Shown here: positions 27,301 to 41,400 of the stretch, in pieces
Numbering within the stretch: position 1 is the stretch's first letter
Layout: each line of letters opens with the position of its first letter
NCBI RefSeq assembly: GCF_002443255.2
Contig: NW_019211454.1
Span: forward strand, 36,739,877 to 36,803,876
Direction: 5' to 3'
DNA: 64,000 nucleotides
Origin: Varroa destructor
Lineage: Eukaryota > Arthropoda > Arachnida > Mesostigmata > Varroidae
Position numbers and translations under genes: made by a program
The notes under the pieces: generated by a model
Told to the model about the DNA's origin: nothing
Database searches by the model: none
Seen by the model: the letters and a program-made list of their open reading frames with translations, nothing else

Positions 27301-27910
27301 GGTGGTCATTCACTTATTTGCGTTTAAGGCCATCCTAACATAACGAATATGACGGAGAGAAAAAAGCTCCTATCTGCCTGGTCAGGAACCCAAACAACGC
27401 CGTTTACTTTACGTTGATCTATACGCACGCTTATTACGAACCAACTTACGATTTACATTAAGACAGCATTGATAGCTCAATTGCTTTAGTAAGGTAGAAG
27501 GCACGTTCACAATGTGTAGTCCATCCCTCTCCATATGCTCCTGCGGTTACGAACATAGAGGCCGTAAAAATAGGCAGAAAACGAGCATTCGAATCAGGTT
27601 AGCTACGCTGCTCATTGAAAATATGGCTAGTCTGTTAGTTCGCAGCTCCACCCTGTTTCACAAAAAAATCCCCGTAATAAAGCGGCGGTACTAATAAATT
27701 AGGGTACACTTAGCTATAAAATTTAATCGATTCAAATGACAATTCGGCTATCTATATCTTTACACAAGTCATAAAGATCACAATATGAAAATTACCATAT
27801 GTCTTCAAACCTTTTAATTACCATAACAATAATATACTATTTAGATATAATGTACTCTTACAAAAGTCCTTTTTCTTTTTGTGAAATTGCATATATATAC
27901 TTTTTGAAAG

Positions 27911-27967
27911 TATATATACATATATATATAGTTTTCTTTTTTCTATATATATATATATATATATATA
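27911..27967. repeat. Two (TA)n tracts separated by a pyrimidine run
   Basis: TA repeats at 27911-27930 and 27944-27967 flank GTTTTCTTTTTTC. They form an AT-rich, easily unwound stretch with no associated gene. An open frame across it gives a Tyr-Ile run and is an artefact of the repeat. Confidence 0.9.
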
Positions 27968-28925
27968 CAAAATGGGTTAATTTAGGTATTTGCACCGAGG
28001 CTGTGAAAAGGCTGTAATTGCAAAGTTGATATACACATATATATTTTAAGATAAACACATTTCAATTTGTAATTTACTTCGAATTCAATCTTTAGATTAA
28101 GATCGGTTATCTTACCAATCGGTTATCCGCTAAGAAATACGTACCAAAGAGGTACCAAACCAAACCGGTGTGTCTAAATCTACATAGTAATTGAAACAGA
28201 TAAAGATGAATAAACGACCGTTCATAGCCGTCCCCCTGTGAGCTTTTGTTTACATAGAACGGCTGCAGAAAGAGAATTAATTTACTCTTCCAGCTAATGA
28301 TTTGCATCTAAAAACTACCTAGAGTTACTTAGGTCGCAGCGTTTAGAATAAATTCGGTGATAAACAAATACTGTAGCTCTGCACGACTGCTGTATAGATT
28401 ATGCGCTTCGATAATAACAATTCAGTGCTTTTTACGCGCCGTACCCTACAAACAGGCTTGGTATCCACCACGTATCCTAGATAGGTACGACCGTACAAGT
28501 AACTATTGTGTTATATAAAGCTTATTAGCTTGTAGAGTTAACGGCTTACCTGTCAATATAGGAAAAAAGTAGATTTTTTCCCCATAACTTATTTTCGAAA
28601 TATGCATATGTCCTATATGCAGTGGCTGCTACCCTTAAAACGAGCTGAAATTAGCTAACGATTCAAAATATATATTTGATAGTCACAAAAACCTTACCCT
28701 GCAGTGGGCAAATTTTATCGGATAAAACTGTTCGCCTTGCCACACTCCGGAAGTTCATTTCGGATCTATCACGCTTCTGTTATTACTACGGTCGAATAAA
28801 CGTATAGTCTAGCCTATTCGTATTATACAGTTGTTATATTGTGAGTCGGGCTCGGACAAGTCCAAGACTACCCTACTGTCCTAAACCTGAGTCCTGACTG
28901 ATATATGAGACGATTTTCTTGATTT

Positions 28926-28949
28926 CCTACCTACCTACCTACCTACCTA
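28926..28949. repeat. (CCTA)6 microsatellite
   Basis: Six perfect tandem CCTA units are followed by TCTGGCTAGCTAG. The unit is not a telomeric repeat. Confidence 0.92.
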
Positions 28950-29430
28950 TCTGGCTAGCTAGTTTGATGACGTTCCTCAAGGCTTCAAACACGCCTTGCA
29001 GCGGCGGTGCTAGTGGTAGTAATAGTAAGCGCGGCAGCGGCCTGAAGGGGCCGGCGACGGTGGCTCCTTCTTTGCGGCCGAGGCTCTGGGTGAGTGATGG
29101 AGTCGACCAGCCAGCTAACTGAGATAAATCGAGGGAAACTTCCTCGGTGTCTACTTCTGTTCCGGCAACTGGCTCATAAGTCCACTTGCGTCTTATGCGG
29201 TTTATGTAGCCGAGCTAATGCATACTATTTTGGTAAGCTGGACACAACACGTACTAGGACTTACTAAACTGCCTCAACAATATTCAGGCCAGTTCGGTCA
29301 TACTTGTACTTTGTCATTGCACACTGACAGTGATCGTGTGTGAGACTGTGAGCATGTACAGAGTGGTTACTGCCTGTTTTGGTGTTTAAACCATCTTGCC
29401 TTAGTGCCATAGAGTGTTTTTAATTCTATT

Positions 29431-29446
29431 TGCTGCTGCTGCTGCT
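29431..29446. repeat. (TGC)5 microsatellite
   Basis: Five tandem TGC units are followed by TCTTATTATTACC. There is no sign that it lies in a coding exon. Confidence 0.85.
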
Positions 29447-32400
29447 CTTATTATTACCATGATCATCGCTAGGTCACTAGCTATAGGGTGAGTAGTGGCC
29501 GTAGGGCACCCTCTCCTTTTGCCGTGTTCGTTTATTCTCGTATACAGAGCGGATAGACTGGCTACAGAAAAATAACGGTACACACAGAAGCTGCATGACA
29601 ATAATGTAGCTCATGCGGCGAACATTTCCGCTACTGGTGCAGCTGATATTGTGATACAAATACTAATCTCCTGATGTATGCTAAGTCAGGAAAAGTCGTA
29701 GCCTCCCCTTTGTGTCGGCCAATAGGTAGACGGCGATGACACTTCCTTTATGAAACACCTGCCTGCCCGCCCGTTTGGGATACCTGTCTTGACAATGAGC
29801 ATAACTTACGAACCGCAATAGCACAATTCCAGTCACGAACGAGCGTATAACCGGGTTACTGCTGAATACTGATGGTCGCTCCTGGGCGTTGCATGACATT
29901 AAGAAACGTACTGCTTATATCAGCTTAACTTGCTTTGTGCCTAAACTCCATACGCTCAGCGTGGCACGCAACCTTCTACGTATACCTCCTTTGTTGTTAG
30001 CTCCTGTTTAATGAACGCTTGGCAGTTGCAGCAGCAACAACATGGTGGTACAGCGCCAGCAAGTTTCGCTGCCATGGCGTATGCTATAACATTATACTTA
30101 TCGTCTTGTCATTATAGCTGTTTTGTATGGACAATTAGGAATGACAGCCAGTCCAGTAGAGACCTCTGCCTGGTGTTCGTTGCATCCTATAGCCTTCCGC
30201 TAGCTCTGGCGCGCTCGTTATCCCAAATCTCATTCCTCTTGTCTGCATTTGCTCACTGTTCAACGTACGAGATCGAATAACGAACGCAGCTTCTTGTATG
30301 TATATACAATACGAGCTAACGCACATCATATTCTAGTTTGGGGCATACTTGGGTTTAAGGTCCAGACGGGGACCGCCAAATAAGAGGCACCGTTCGCAGT
30401 GCTTCTGGCCTTGTTGGAATAAGCACGGAATTAGGTCCGTTCTCCTTCCTCCTTGTCTGATCACACGAATGGAGACTATCAAAACAAGGAGCATAAAGAC
30501 TAAATGAGATTAGCACGTGGCGTTCCATGCGAGACGAAGGTAAGCATGGGTTTAACCAGAACATGTAGCGCATCATATGCATAATAGGGCATTTACTAAG
30601 CGGATAATAGTTTATCTCTTTCCGAAAGCGGAATAATAGCTAGTTGTTTTATTGAGCAGCATATACGTCGTAAAGGCAAATATGGTACGCGCGTAAGTTC
30701 ACGTCGTCCCAGTACTTACGCAACGTTGGGCAGCAGCAGCTGTGAATAAGTTGCCCAGCGGTTAGAATTTTTGCAGTTTTTAACTAGTTAAGATTAGCAG
30801 TTCTTGGGATTTCAAAAAGCACGTTTGGGGATTTAAAGGTCGTCTCAGTAAGTGATGGCGACACGAATAAATGACCATAACGATCCTTCAATTTCTTATA
30901 ATAGATTTTTAAAAATTATCCATGGTCCTATTCGAACGGTTACTACGTACAACCTTTCAGTTAACATACACGATATGACAAGTGTAATTAGATTAAAAAA
31001 AAACGGTATAACAGTTTTCATGCATCGTGTGTTGTTACGTTGCTCAATATTCGTCCTAAAGATCTGGGCCTGAAACATTTCTGTGGTAGAGCCGCGTCTG
31101 TTGAAGCACTTTTTTTTTTTCTATATTCATCTTAGAATATTATATTTTTTAATAATAGTAATGATCATAGAAAGGGCTAATAACAACCAGTTCCATCAAA
31201 GTTACGAATTAGATGGGCTCAATCGTGTCTGTTAGTACGTATAAACCGAATGATTCAAATAGAAAAAACCTTCTGTCAGACATGTGCTTAAATAGAACGT
31301 CGTCAAAGGCGACTGGCCAACTCCTCTCACAAGAGAGCATTTTCACGGGTTATGGCCGGAACTTATCCTTAGAGTAGTGTGTGCCAATTGACTCCTCCAG
31401 AAAGATTGTAATCTTCGCACCTACTTTTCGATAAGAAAAAAGTTTTCTCGCAACAGAGTCTCGTTCACTCTAGAAGTCATAATATTAATAATAGACAGTT
31501 AGGAAATAACCATTTCGTCAAGTAAATCTCCGTACGAGGAGTTGACAGAGCTAGGTGTTGACAATCGTCGCCCTCTTCTGCTTTGCAACATCTAAACTTG
31601 ACGATATTTCCAGCACCTCGATCGCTGTTTAACTTGAACGCGTACATTTTATGTAAACAAGAAATGCATAAAACTTAGAATCGGATGAAAATGTTTGTGG
31701 TGTTTAAGTGAACAGAAAAGCTGATACTAACTTAATAACTCAAATTGTTTATGTATATTTATTCGTTTTATTTGCTATTCAGGTATATTAAATGCCTAAT
31801 TACATCTAAATGTGGTTATTGATTAAGCAAACGTCCAAGAAAGCGTGTTTGTTCTAAATAGTAAGCGACAGATTTTATTGGATACCATAACCGACATTTA
31901 CGTCGGTGGTCACAGTCCGTCGTACCTGAGAATCGTAAACTGTGCTCGGGCATAGAGAAATAGATTTGTTGGTCGCAGATGAAAATCCTGCACAAGTGGT
32001 AAAGCGGCTTTTTTTTAGCTTTAATCCTTCACTTCATCAATCGTAGCTAATACATCGGCCCGTGAATAGCAAATATAGTTCTTTCATATCAGCTTACCTA
32101 TTTTTTTCGTGTATGTTGACAGCAGTGGCATGTACAGTTGTACTGGTTCGTGTGAAAGGGATTCGGCCGGTCAATCTTCAGTGTCCGTCCTTGGTTAACT
32201 CCTCTAGATAAACTTCGTCGATTTACTATTCAGCCGTCGGTTACCTCCACTGTGACTAGAGCGCCAAATATATGAAGACAGATTTTTACCGACCTCTTTG
32301 AATCTAGCAGCAGTGGTGCCTTGGACGTGTGGGTCTCTGACATCAAAGTCGGAACTTGTGTCAACGTTCCGCGCCTCATTCGCAGACAGATCTGGCGCAA

Positions 32401-35400
32401 CAGTTGTTTGTAATATTGCTGGAGTAGGCACATAATGCTATAAATCTAGGGCCGCGTAGTACGGTACGAAAACGGACAAAAACATCTTGGCCGTAGTGCG
32501 TGACGGTACATATGCGATCGTTGCATCGACTATTTGCATCCAGGCAGATATGATAAACAGTTGCACTATTATATTGTTATCGGAGTCAACGACAAACGTT
32601 GTCTCACTATCAACGCTTAAATTCTTCTAGCTGCTTTTGGCTCTATTCCAGCTACGTCTAACAGGATTAGTCGGAAAAAAGCACGACACATTTCTTTTCA
32701 TTTACTCTGCGGCCATAGCATGCATGCGCGTGCATGCACGTGATAAAACGTTTCTAGTCAATTCAGAATGAATTATCCATTGTTCGTTTTTAACGATACA
32801 TCCCGCCTTTTTCTTACTTCTGCTTTCTAGTTGAACCGTAACGGCGTGTCGCAGTAAAAATAAAATCAATATTAACACAACAGTCGTGTAGTCCATTACA
32901 TATATTGCCTGTTTCATTGGCATGCGGCCGTACGTTACAGGTAGGCCCTTATCGGCAATCAACGACAGGTCCAATAAGCTACAGCGCACGGCAAGGTAAG
33001 AGGTAGACAAGAAGCGCGATAGGAGACGCCCTAGAAGAAATGTCGTGTTTAGCTACGCAATACCTTCCCGCGTCCCCTTCCCAACGTCGGGCACCATTTT
33101 TTCAGGAATTGTGCCCGTCTTGCCTATCCGTCCTGCCTTTCCGCTCACTAACCTATTACATCAATAAATCATAAAAGAGATACGGATACGGCAGCGCCAC
33201 TGTCAACATACAGTATTATTCTTCATGTACGACCTGCCTTTTTCTAAGGACACGATGTCTTTTCCCCCTTGCAACAATTGATGCGTTCATCAGCATGCAT
33301 ATTTGTGTGTGTTTTGTATGCATATATGCATGCATGAGAGCAATGGAGGGAGTCGTTCACTATCAAATTTTACATGCACCCTCCCAAAACCAACATTAGT
33401 GATGTATAGACATCTGCATGGTAAATATTTCGACTCTACGTTCTGTGGGCGTGTCTGTTAATGTGTGATATATTGAGGGGACCAGGTCTGTTGACAAACA
33501 GGCGGTTCTTATATTATGGCAGCATTTAATAAATAAAAATGCGAAACTTTACTTCATGGTTAGTGTTCATTGTTACTATTATCGTCATTGTACAAAGTTG
33601 AACGCCAGAGCGAATCGGTTGTATTTAGTACCATTCTACCATGGTTTTATTGGATAACATGGATATGGATACACAGTTTGACTGTAAAATTTCGAAATTA
33701 GAACCTAGTATTAATTTGACTATGAATTATTTATGATATTAGTTAGGTGTTATTATGAATCCTTGATCTAGAAAGATGAACTTAGATTAGGCATAGCACT
33801 CTCTTAGGCTCACGTTTGCATGACACCCCTAATTTAGACAAACATGTCGCTTTGGCCATCGAAGGCGCTACGGTTCCGAACATATGTCAGTAGTCACAAT
33901 GGAATATAAATTCCTCAGCACTTAATCTTTCCTGATCTACGCCACGCTGTGCTTGGGGCGGTGGAAAAAAGATCGCGGTTCGACATAAACTCATATACAA
34001 TGAAAACTCGTATCTAAAAAAGTTACAAGATGAACAGAGCTTGCACTGTACTGTGTCTGCGAACTAAACGTTCAAGCTACCCTTATCTTTGGTATTGACC
34101 GTATTCGTTGAAAATCTCCTTCTGATAGTACCGGCATTACATCTCCGGTGCTCGGAATATGTTTTTTTTTTTTTGTTCAGAGGCAGCGGATCATAACAAT
34201 ACGCAAAGTACAGTTTGTAGCCGATCATCTAATAGCTGATGCATGTACCGTGTCTGTGAGCCTTTGCATCGTCGTGAGACCCGAATTCTCTATAGGAATG
34301 GACTTCCAACCCTTAGAATCTCGATTCTAGCCTGTTATAAGACGCTCGTGGTAATCTAGTGAATGATATTTCAGCTACTTCTAAGTGAAATTGAGTGCCG
34401 GAAAGCAGTGTCAGTTCTTCAACTTCGGCTAGGGAGACGTCGCCATCTTTGCTTTGGAAATTCATCATCATATGATAGATACACACATAAGCATGTAGGT
34501 GATCTGGGTTAATGTTCGTTTTTACTTGAATTTAGAACACGTGTACAAACAATCGAGGATTATCTGATGTTTATAGCGACGAACTTGTGTCGTTTGCAGA
34601 CAGTTAACTATGGATGCTGCGAGCAAAGCGCCCGTTTACTGAAGGAAATTAAATTTCCATTAACAAGCATGAAATAGTGTAAAAACATATTTACTTACAT
34701 TCTACAGTGAAATTCCGTCGTGATAACGATTCTTGTCTGGTCCTTGTTGTTATTTTCCTGCAAAGGAGCAGATCTTAACTAGGTATATAGACCGTTAACA
34801 AAATGGCAAAATTTTCTGGCGAAGTTTTCCCTATTTAAATATATGCGCAAGATACAGAGTAAGTGTTTCAAGCATATTTGTGTATAAATATATGTGGGTT
34901 TGGGTATGAAATATGTTGTCGAGTATGTGACTTGAGCAAGAGGTACTACACTGATATCATTTTATGAAAACAATTTATTGACAGTCAGTATTAATTAGCT
35001 ATCTTGATGGCCATACAAAATACATTAGGTTGATGGCGTGACAGACGGAGTCATGATACTTTATGAATATGCAAGGTCCTACTTTTTTTTTTCCTTGTTC
35101 ATCTTCGAGCGGCTGGCGTCAAAATTGTAAAAATTAAAAGTAAACATGGGCTATCGAAAAGAAGTTGCAAGGGTTCGCGATACTACCCAAGAGAGCTTTC
35201 CAGGACCTCTTTCATAAAACCTGTTTTTATTCCCGAACTGTATAAGAACCGACTGATTTATATGTTTGTAATGTATCTATACTTGTGTATTATAGCAAAT
35301 ATAATAATCGAACTATGTTATACTGCAATAATTAGAGGTTTCAATTTACACCTTGCGTGTACAAGTATTTTCGAAACGCTTTAAAAGCGTTATTTTTTCA

Positions 35401-36302
35401 TTTAGTTTTATTTTGAATAAACGTTGTTAGCGGCTTGGCGGTAATTGGTTATTTGAGGAAAATACCTTTTATTTTGACGACTTATTGCCTCTTGTGTCAT
35501 ACAGGCAGATTTATCCGAAACGAAGGGTCGAACATATCACGCAGCCTTCGCCGGCGGTTATGGTCTTGTAAAATTTACTAGATTAGTATAACAAGAAAGG
35601 TCTCTTCGGTTAAATTTACCGAACTTCAAATGCCCAAGAGACTTAGTGAAGCCTGCGTTTGTATTTTAACTGCCTATTCCCCATATGTTTAGCAATAGAT
35701 GCTACAGGCAGGAAGTGGCAAAACCGATCTACCATTTAGAGGGCTGCTGGATGGGCCGACGTTCGAGTGTATGGCTCGTTGGGTTGACTAACTTGTTGGC
35801 CAGTGGGCGGGAAGTGGGCGGATAGAAAGGCTTTCTATCGAGGCTGTACTAACTGCTTTCTGTTCCATGTAGTATACTACGATCTCCACCTCCACTCAGC
35901 TTCAGTCTGACTGCATAAAGGGTTAGGTGATGACTGCCACCATCTGTGGGGCTTTAGCACTACGTGCAGTTGATCTGCTCCTCTGAGGTAGGGGCTGACC
36001 ATCGTCTTTCGTTAGACTAACTGGCGAGGTTCTTTCGGTCTCAAAGCTAAGTGGCTCAGCAGGCGGGCATCTCCGGAAAATGTCCTTTTTTTCTTTCTCC
36101 CTCTGCTTGGACCGTATCGCCTCTACAATACAAAAGAGACAGCGTTTGTTAGATGCACATGACTTCCAGGTACCGCTGCAACCATTGAGATAAACTACTG
36201 AAGGGACCTTAGTGTCCGAGGGGGCGTTTCCACAACGGAAGTAAACCTAGACGTGAATGCAAGCAAGATACTCCAGGAGACGGAGTTCTTTCGCCTTAGA
36301 CT
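29447..36302. other. No gene recognised
   Basis: Open frames are short. One at 32702-33010 (minus) includes a single hydrophobic segment (VVLILILFLLRHAV) but nothing identifiable. A 19-base palindrome lies at 35821-35839. The stretch from about 35700 to 36300 is less AT-rich than its surroundings, without a coding signal. Confidence 0.5.
35821..35839. repeat. 19-base perfect palindrome
   Basis: GATAGAAAG and CTTTCTATC are separated by one G. Just upstream, GTGGGCGG occurs twice. No gene starts nearby, so a regulatory role cannot be assigned. Confidence 0.7.
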
Positions 36303-36383
36303 AGTGGCCTAGTAGATAAAGACTTCCCGTTTAAGAAGCGCAACGTATCCGCTACGTTTAGTGGTCAGGTTTGGAGTCCCAGA
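36303..36383 (+). other. Degenerate tRNA-like segment (possible SINE head or tRNA pseudogene)
   Basis: AGTGGCCTAGTAGA resembles an internal polymerase III A box (TRGCNNAGTGG type). About 63 bases on, GGTTTGGAGTCC resembles a B box (GGTTCGANTCC) with one substitution and one extra base. Between them CTTC/GAAG can form a short anticodon-like stem. ACGTA TCCGC TACGT makes a perfect 5-bp hairpin where Leu or Ser tRNAs have a long variable arm. I could not pair a clean acceptor stem, so this is not an intact tRNA gene. Confidence 0.3.
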
Positions 36384-37861
36384 ATCGGCTCGAATGCCCC
36401 TACTACATTATTTAGCAATAAAATGCTCACGAAAACGCTAGTCATATTTTTTCATGTTCTGAGACTACAAGTGCTCGTACGAGGCTAGCACAACAATTTT
36501 CAGAACGCTTCATGAAAAAGGCTAGCGGTCGTGAACTATCCCTTTATATACAAACGCGCTTGCAGCTTACATATAATAATACCATATTTAGCAAACTTTT
36601 ATTATATGACTATACGAAAAGCCTGGGCCCAGTTTACTTCACTAGCATCGCATAAAAATCGTAATAAAGGTAAGAATGCCATCAGTTGAGACGCTATAAA
36701 TCTAGTGGCATTTTGTACACCTCCTCGAAATTAGCCTGTCGTATTACAAATCTGAAAGCTGAAAGTGACCCAAACTTCCAGAAACCTATTCAATCCAATT
36801 GGTGGCGCGCACGTTTATCTGTGAAACAAATGAAAAAACTAAGCACCTGCTTACTTGCGGCCCACAAACATTGAATCGATAAGGCAGGTTATAAGGCAGG
36901 CTGCTGCATATAGATTATCGGGTTAACGAACTTCGCATTTTTTGGAACACGCTGGTCAATACTGAATACACGTTATATCAATATCTCTCAAGGGGATAAA
37001 TATGGGACTGGAAAAAATGACTATAACTGGAATACATTATTTCGTTGTGTCTCATGTTCAAAAAACTATACGTGTAAATACAGCTCATTTGTAAGAAAAT
37101 ACAAGTTTCAATGACACCAATGGGGGGCCTCTAACGCCCTAAATCTCTCATGATAAGGGTTATTGGACACACAGATTATCATTAAAGCACATTTATTCGA
37201 AATTATCCAAATCATTAGTTGTTAGGAACCGAATATAGTGGTCATGAAAACATTCTCTTCTGCAAGTTTCCTTTCAGCCTAAATTGTGGTATAGAATACT
37301 CACCCTTGCGGAAAATGAGAAATGACTGGGTAGGAAAAACGCTGCAATATATAAGGTGACCGGCGCTTAGTGCTAGGTATTATATGTACCGTGTAACTGT
37401 AATCTGGTTTGATTGGCACCAGTTATCGTAAGGCTCATACATACGTGTTAAACTTCTCAGCTGAACCTTTTAGCCAGCAGTGCTACCCACAGACAGTATC
37501 TAAGGGCCTCGCCTTTTTTTATAACGCTCACCTGAACGCGATCCGGCGCTATGGTTAGGTCACTTACAGTGAGAACGAGGAAAAATTAGCGTTTAGACCC
37601 AAGAAAAATTAGAAAATTAGACCCAAGAGGGCAGCGAAACTATCTAAAATAGCGCTTTACCAATTGGAAGAAACATGAAATCCTCAACAATAGTGTGTAT
37701 TATAGAGGGGCATTAAGTTGTGTTGAACTTTGAAAAGCAGTATTATCTAACGGGTTTTTATTTTGGTAATTTCGGTCAATGAAATCTCTTCAGTGCGTGT
37801 AGAACGAAACCATTTTAACTTTCGCACTTTGTGTACGGTTGGCTGGCACTTACGCGTTTTC

Positions 37862-37880
37862 TAATAATAATAACAACAAC
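37862..37880. repeat. (TAA)n-(CAA)n microsatellite
   Basis: TAATAATAA passes into CAACAACAAC, a compound trinucleotide array with one base changed between unit types. Confidence 0.8.
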
Positions 37881-38442
37881 ATGTACTAGGTTCCCTAGTT
37901 TTTGAATAGACCGCATTTCTTCTAACTTATGTTCTACATATATGTAAAATTTATGTGTCCAACTTACATCTTATTTCTCATCTTACTTTATTATTGCGAA
38001 TCAGTAAATACGTGTCCTTTGGCGATTGTACAGCAACATTTACTTACCAGATCGAAAAGGTCCGCAAATAAACCAGTGGGTATTTTCTCAATGCAAAGGA
38101 ATCACTGTGCTTCTCTATTTCATAGCCGTTGTGCTTCTTTACGTCGCTTAGGAAGCTGGAGTTATAGCCTTATCCTGGTAAATCCGTTCGGTCGGTATGC
38201 CGTTGAAGAACCGGTCTGGTCACCCCGACTGAAGCAGACTCTTGCGTATACGGCCAGTGGAAGATACCGCCTACAGAAAGGTCGGATATACCACAGTAAT
38301 GAAATTCTCAAGCACGATGCAATATGCCTAGGCATGCATTTTCCCTATGTAACGGTTATTGCGGACACTGCGAAATAAGGTCAGCGTCGAAACATAGTTA
38401 CGTTCAAAATGACGCAACCTTCGCGAATAGATTTCGATACCA

Positions 38443-38473
38443 ATTTATTTATTTATTTATTTATTTTTTTTTT
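38443..38473. repeat. (ATTT)n microsatellite followed by a T run
   Basis: About five ATTT units run into a ten-base T tract that ends at GCAGAA. On the plus strand this makes a strong pyrimidine tract with a CAG, so it could be mistaken for a splice acceptor. No exon follows. Confidence 0.88.
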
Positions 38474-41400
38474 GCAGAATTCTTCATATTACATCGCAGG
38501 TTGTAAGGCTTTTTTGATGCACAAATGACTGGTGACGAACGATTCACTGGCAGAAGGCAATATGACAAGATATGCGATACTTTTAGGCTAGTCCAAATCA
38601 CAATACATTGTCCCTGATGGGACTCAGATAATACAGAAGGCAATCGTCGTAGATACATTGTAGGCGAGAAGCAGCAAAATGATATTATCTACAATAAAAT
38701 ACGTTCTGTTTATCCTTTGGATAGCCATGTGAATCTGCATATAAAAACACTTTGAACATTGATCTCGAGTTCGGAGCCTACGTTGCTGGATGTTCGAAAG
38801 CAGCCTTATGACTATATAATCTTATCTTGTGAACATTCATCTTGCAAAACCCTAGGGTTTACTAGAATTTTTGTAATGCCCTGATTGTTCTTAAACGGCT
38901 GTATTGCCCTCAAATAGGTTCTTATTATAAAAACATAAATATCTTAAAAGAAGTTGAGGATTACCTTCTAATACCAGTTACATGAAATCTGATAGGAATT
39001 CATTTTAAATGAAGAAAAATAATGGTATGTCTATCAGTGTTCTAGAAGGAGAACAATTTACTTTCATGGCGGATGGTAAGATTAGTATATGGAAAGTCCA
39101 TTTTGTGCCATTATTTTGTAACCATTTCATAAACTCCCGGCTAAAAGAGGCCCAATATTGTATCATTGTATTTCCTATCACGAATTTATTAATATCTCCC
39201 ATGAGTCTGTTAAATAGAAGGCTTATGGACGAGCAAGCCTGAGTAGCTAGGTTTGATATTTGGAAAAGTTTATGTAAAAGATAGGTAAAATGACGTGGCT
39301 GTTTTTTCTAATTTATTCTTATGTTACGTTGCAAATTGAACTCACTCAGCTCTTCAGCTCATGGAGATATGGTTCAGAACCGGAAATCAAATAGACGCCA
39401 TCTATGCCGAGCTCAACACTGTATGATGCCACCTTTTATAGCAGGTCACAGATCATCGCCCTAAAACTCTTCGATCGACCGTCCACTGAAGGGTTCGCAA
39501 ACGCGTCACTTGGAGGCCTCGGGCCACCGTGGCAGCTCAAATTGCCTACGGACGCTAACTAGTAGGTTAGTGAGATTTGTCGATCTCACGCGGTCTCATG
39601 CCTTTGCTTTGCCAATCTTTTTAGATGATGATGGCTAGCTATTGTTAAGCCGCGAAGAGTGGCAGGGTGTTTATCACGAAAACGCTAAATGTTTCTTTCT
39701 CGGCATAACCGCGAGCGGGGGCCAGGGGTTCCGTTGCGCTTGCTTTCACTTTGGCGCTCGCTGCTTTTCGGTGAAGGCTAGAAACGATGGGTGAAAGGGA
39801 AGCTTTTGTTAGGTCAGTACGGCCATTAAGTGGTGGCACTAGCAGCGCCGTTACCACTGCAACTGCTCTCTCTCCCCGCACACTGCTGCTGTATGGGAAC
39901 CTGTCTGTTTCAATGCCCTGTGAATCACCGCACGTCGGTTGCCTCTCACCTCCAAACGGTCCGCGGATTCGGAACTACGTCGAATACGTTGATTCGATTT
40001 GGCTTACTTTGGTTTCGTGTCACCGCAACTCCTCTTCGCTATAAAGAAAGACGAAAGACAAGGCTATTACTATCTGGTACGGACCTTCTCGCCTATTCGG
40101 ATTCACTAGAGAGGTTCACAGATTTCCTCATAGAATAATGCCATCGCTGCTAGTACCGCTACCGCTGGCACGACCATTCAACTATACATGCTTCTCTATA
40201 GATACTGGTGCCATTGCGACTATATCTATAACAGCGATTTAGGCAGCAGAGACGACGGCGACGACAGCTACTTCTCTATGCTAAGATCTGCTAAAAACGA
40301 GCATTACCCCTCGCCTGCTCGTACACCTTACGTTAGGAAAACTCAGGTGGTGAGTGAGCGTTATTCATATTCAAGGTACTCCCATACCCCCTATGCTTCT
40401 CCATTAAGTGAGCGCATCTCATAGACTACGTCGCCCCTGCCTACTAAAAGCGACATGCGGAGCCTGGGAACACTGAACTACCATCGGTAGGCCGACGAAT
40501 AGGGGCCGACGTTTGGCGGCCCACTCATAAACAACAAGCCAGGCTTAGTCAATTCGAGACGAAGGCACAATGACCGGCCGCTTCTCGTAACAGCTACACA
40601 CCGGAACCAGTGTGAACCTTCGTGGGAACTCTTGTTTATCGTTTAAGCATGTCAGTATACGAAACTCTGAAGCTAGTTATGGGCAAAGTTGTAGAGGCAA
40701 TGATAGGGCTGCCTAATACTTTTATTAGCCAACACCTAGTTGCTTTACAGTTAGGCAAAAAAGACGCCGTACGGTAACAGGGTTGCCAAATTAATCTATG
40801 GCATGAGCAAGTTGAAAATAAACATGTTTATTCACTGGTAAGATTGTCAAACCTCAAGGTTTTTGCTGGGCTCAGGGTTTTTGAGGTTTGTATTGGGGGG
40901 GCTACAAGCGAAGAAATTAATTAAATAAGCGCGAGAAGCCAATTTTGATGATCTTAGAATTTTCATGCAGAAATTACCGCTTGCCTTAGAGGACGGAATA
41001 TCTATAGAGTGGGTTAGATCAGTCCCAACGACAGGCGAGGTTTAATTTTTGCAAATCATTTGTAAGTGGTCTAAACTACAATTTGAAGTTGTCGAAGTGA
41101 TTGAAGCCCATCTATTGAACAATGATACATGTGGGGCATATGTCCCTGTCGGCGAATGCAAAACGTCGCCCATTTCCAGTTGGTTGAAACGTACAAGCAA
41201 CATTAATTTTGTTCTAATTGATACGGAATACTCTATATTACGTGTGACAATAGAAATCGACGTTATACTATATGTGCATGTTGTTGACAACGATCAAATT
41301 TCCACTACTCGAAAGGCCATTAATAGTTTCTATTGCTAGCTTATAATGATCGTATCGGTAGGCATCTGCACTGGTATACGTTGTACATCCGATGGACACT

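Larger units (their letters stand above)
20715..28925. other. No gene recognised; one trinucleotide array
   Basis: The open frames here are short and mutually overlapping, for example two phases at 26350-26714, without domain signatures. A CGG/CGT array lies at 21342-21380 and TA arrays lie near 27911-27967. A 14-base perfect palindrome (CAACATATATGTTG) sits at 27002-27015. Nothing else stands out. Confidence 0.5.

Noticed and set aside
27799..28058. Frames rich in Tyr and Ile on both strands
   Set aside because: Produced by the TA microsatellite.
32702..33010. 102-codon minus-strand frame with one membrane-like segment
   Set aside because: A single hydrophobic stretch and no family resemblance.
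37593..37628. Short direct repeat TTAGACCCAAGA, two copies 24 bases apart
   Set aside because: Too short and A-rich to distinguish from local slippage.
37929..38378. Longest open frame (149 codons, plus strand) with a hydrophobic start
   Set aside because: No domain, low-complexity composition and no splice context. One frame of this size in 64 kb of AT-rich DNA is expected by chance.
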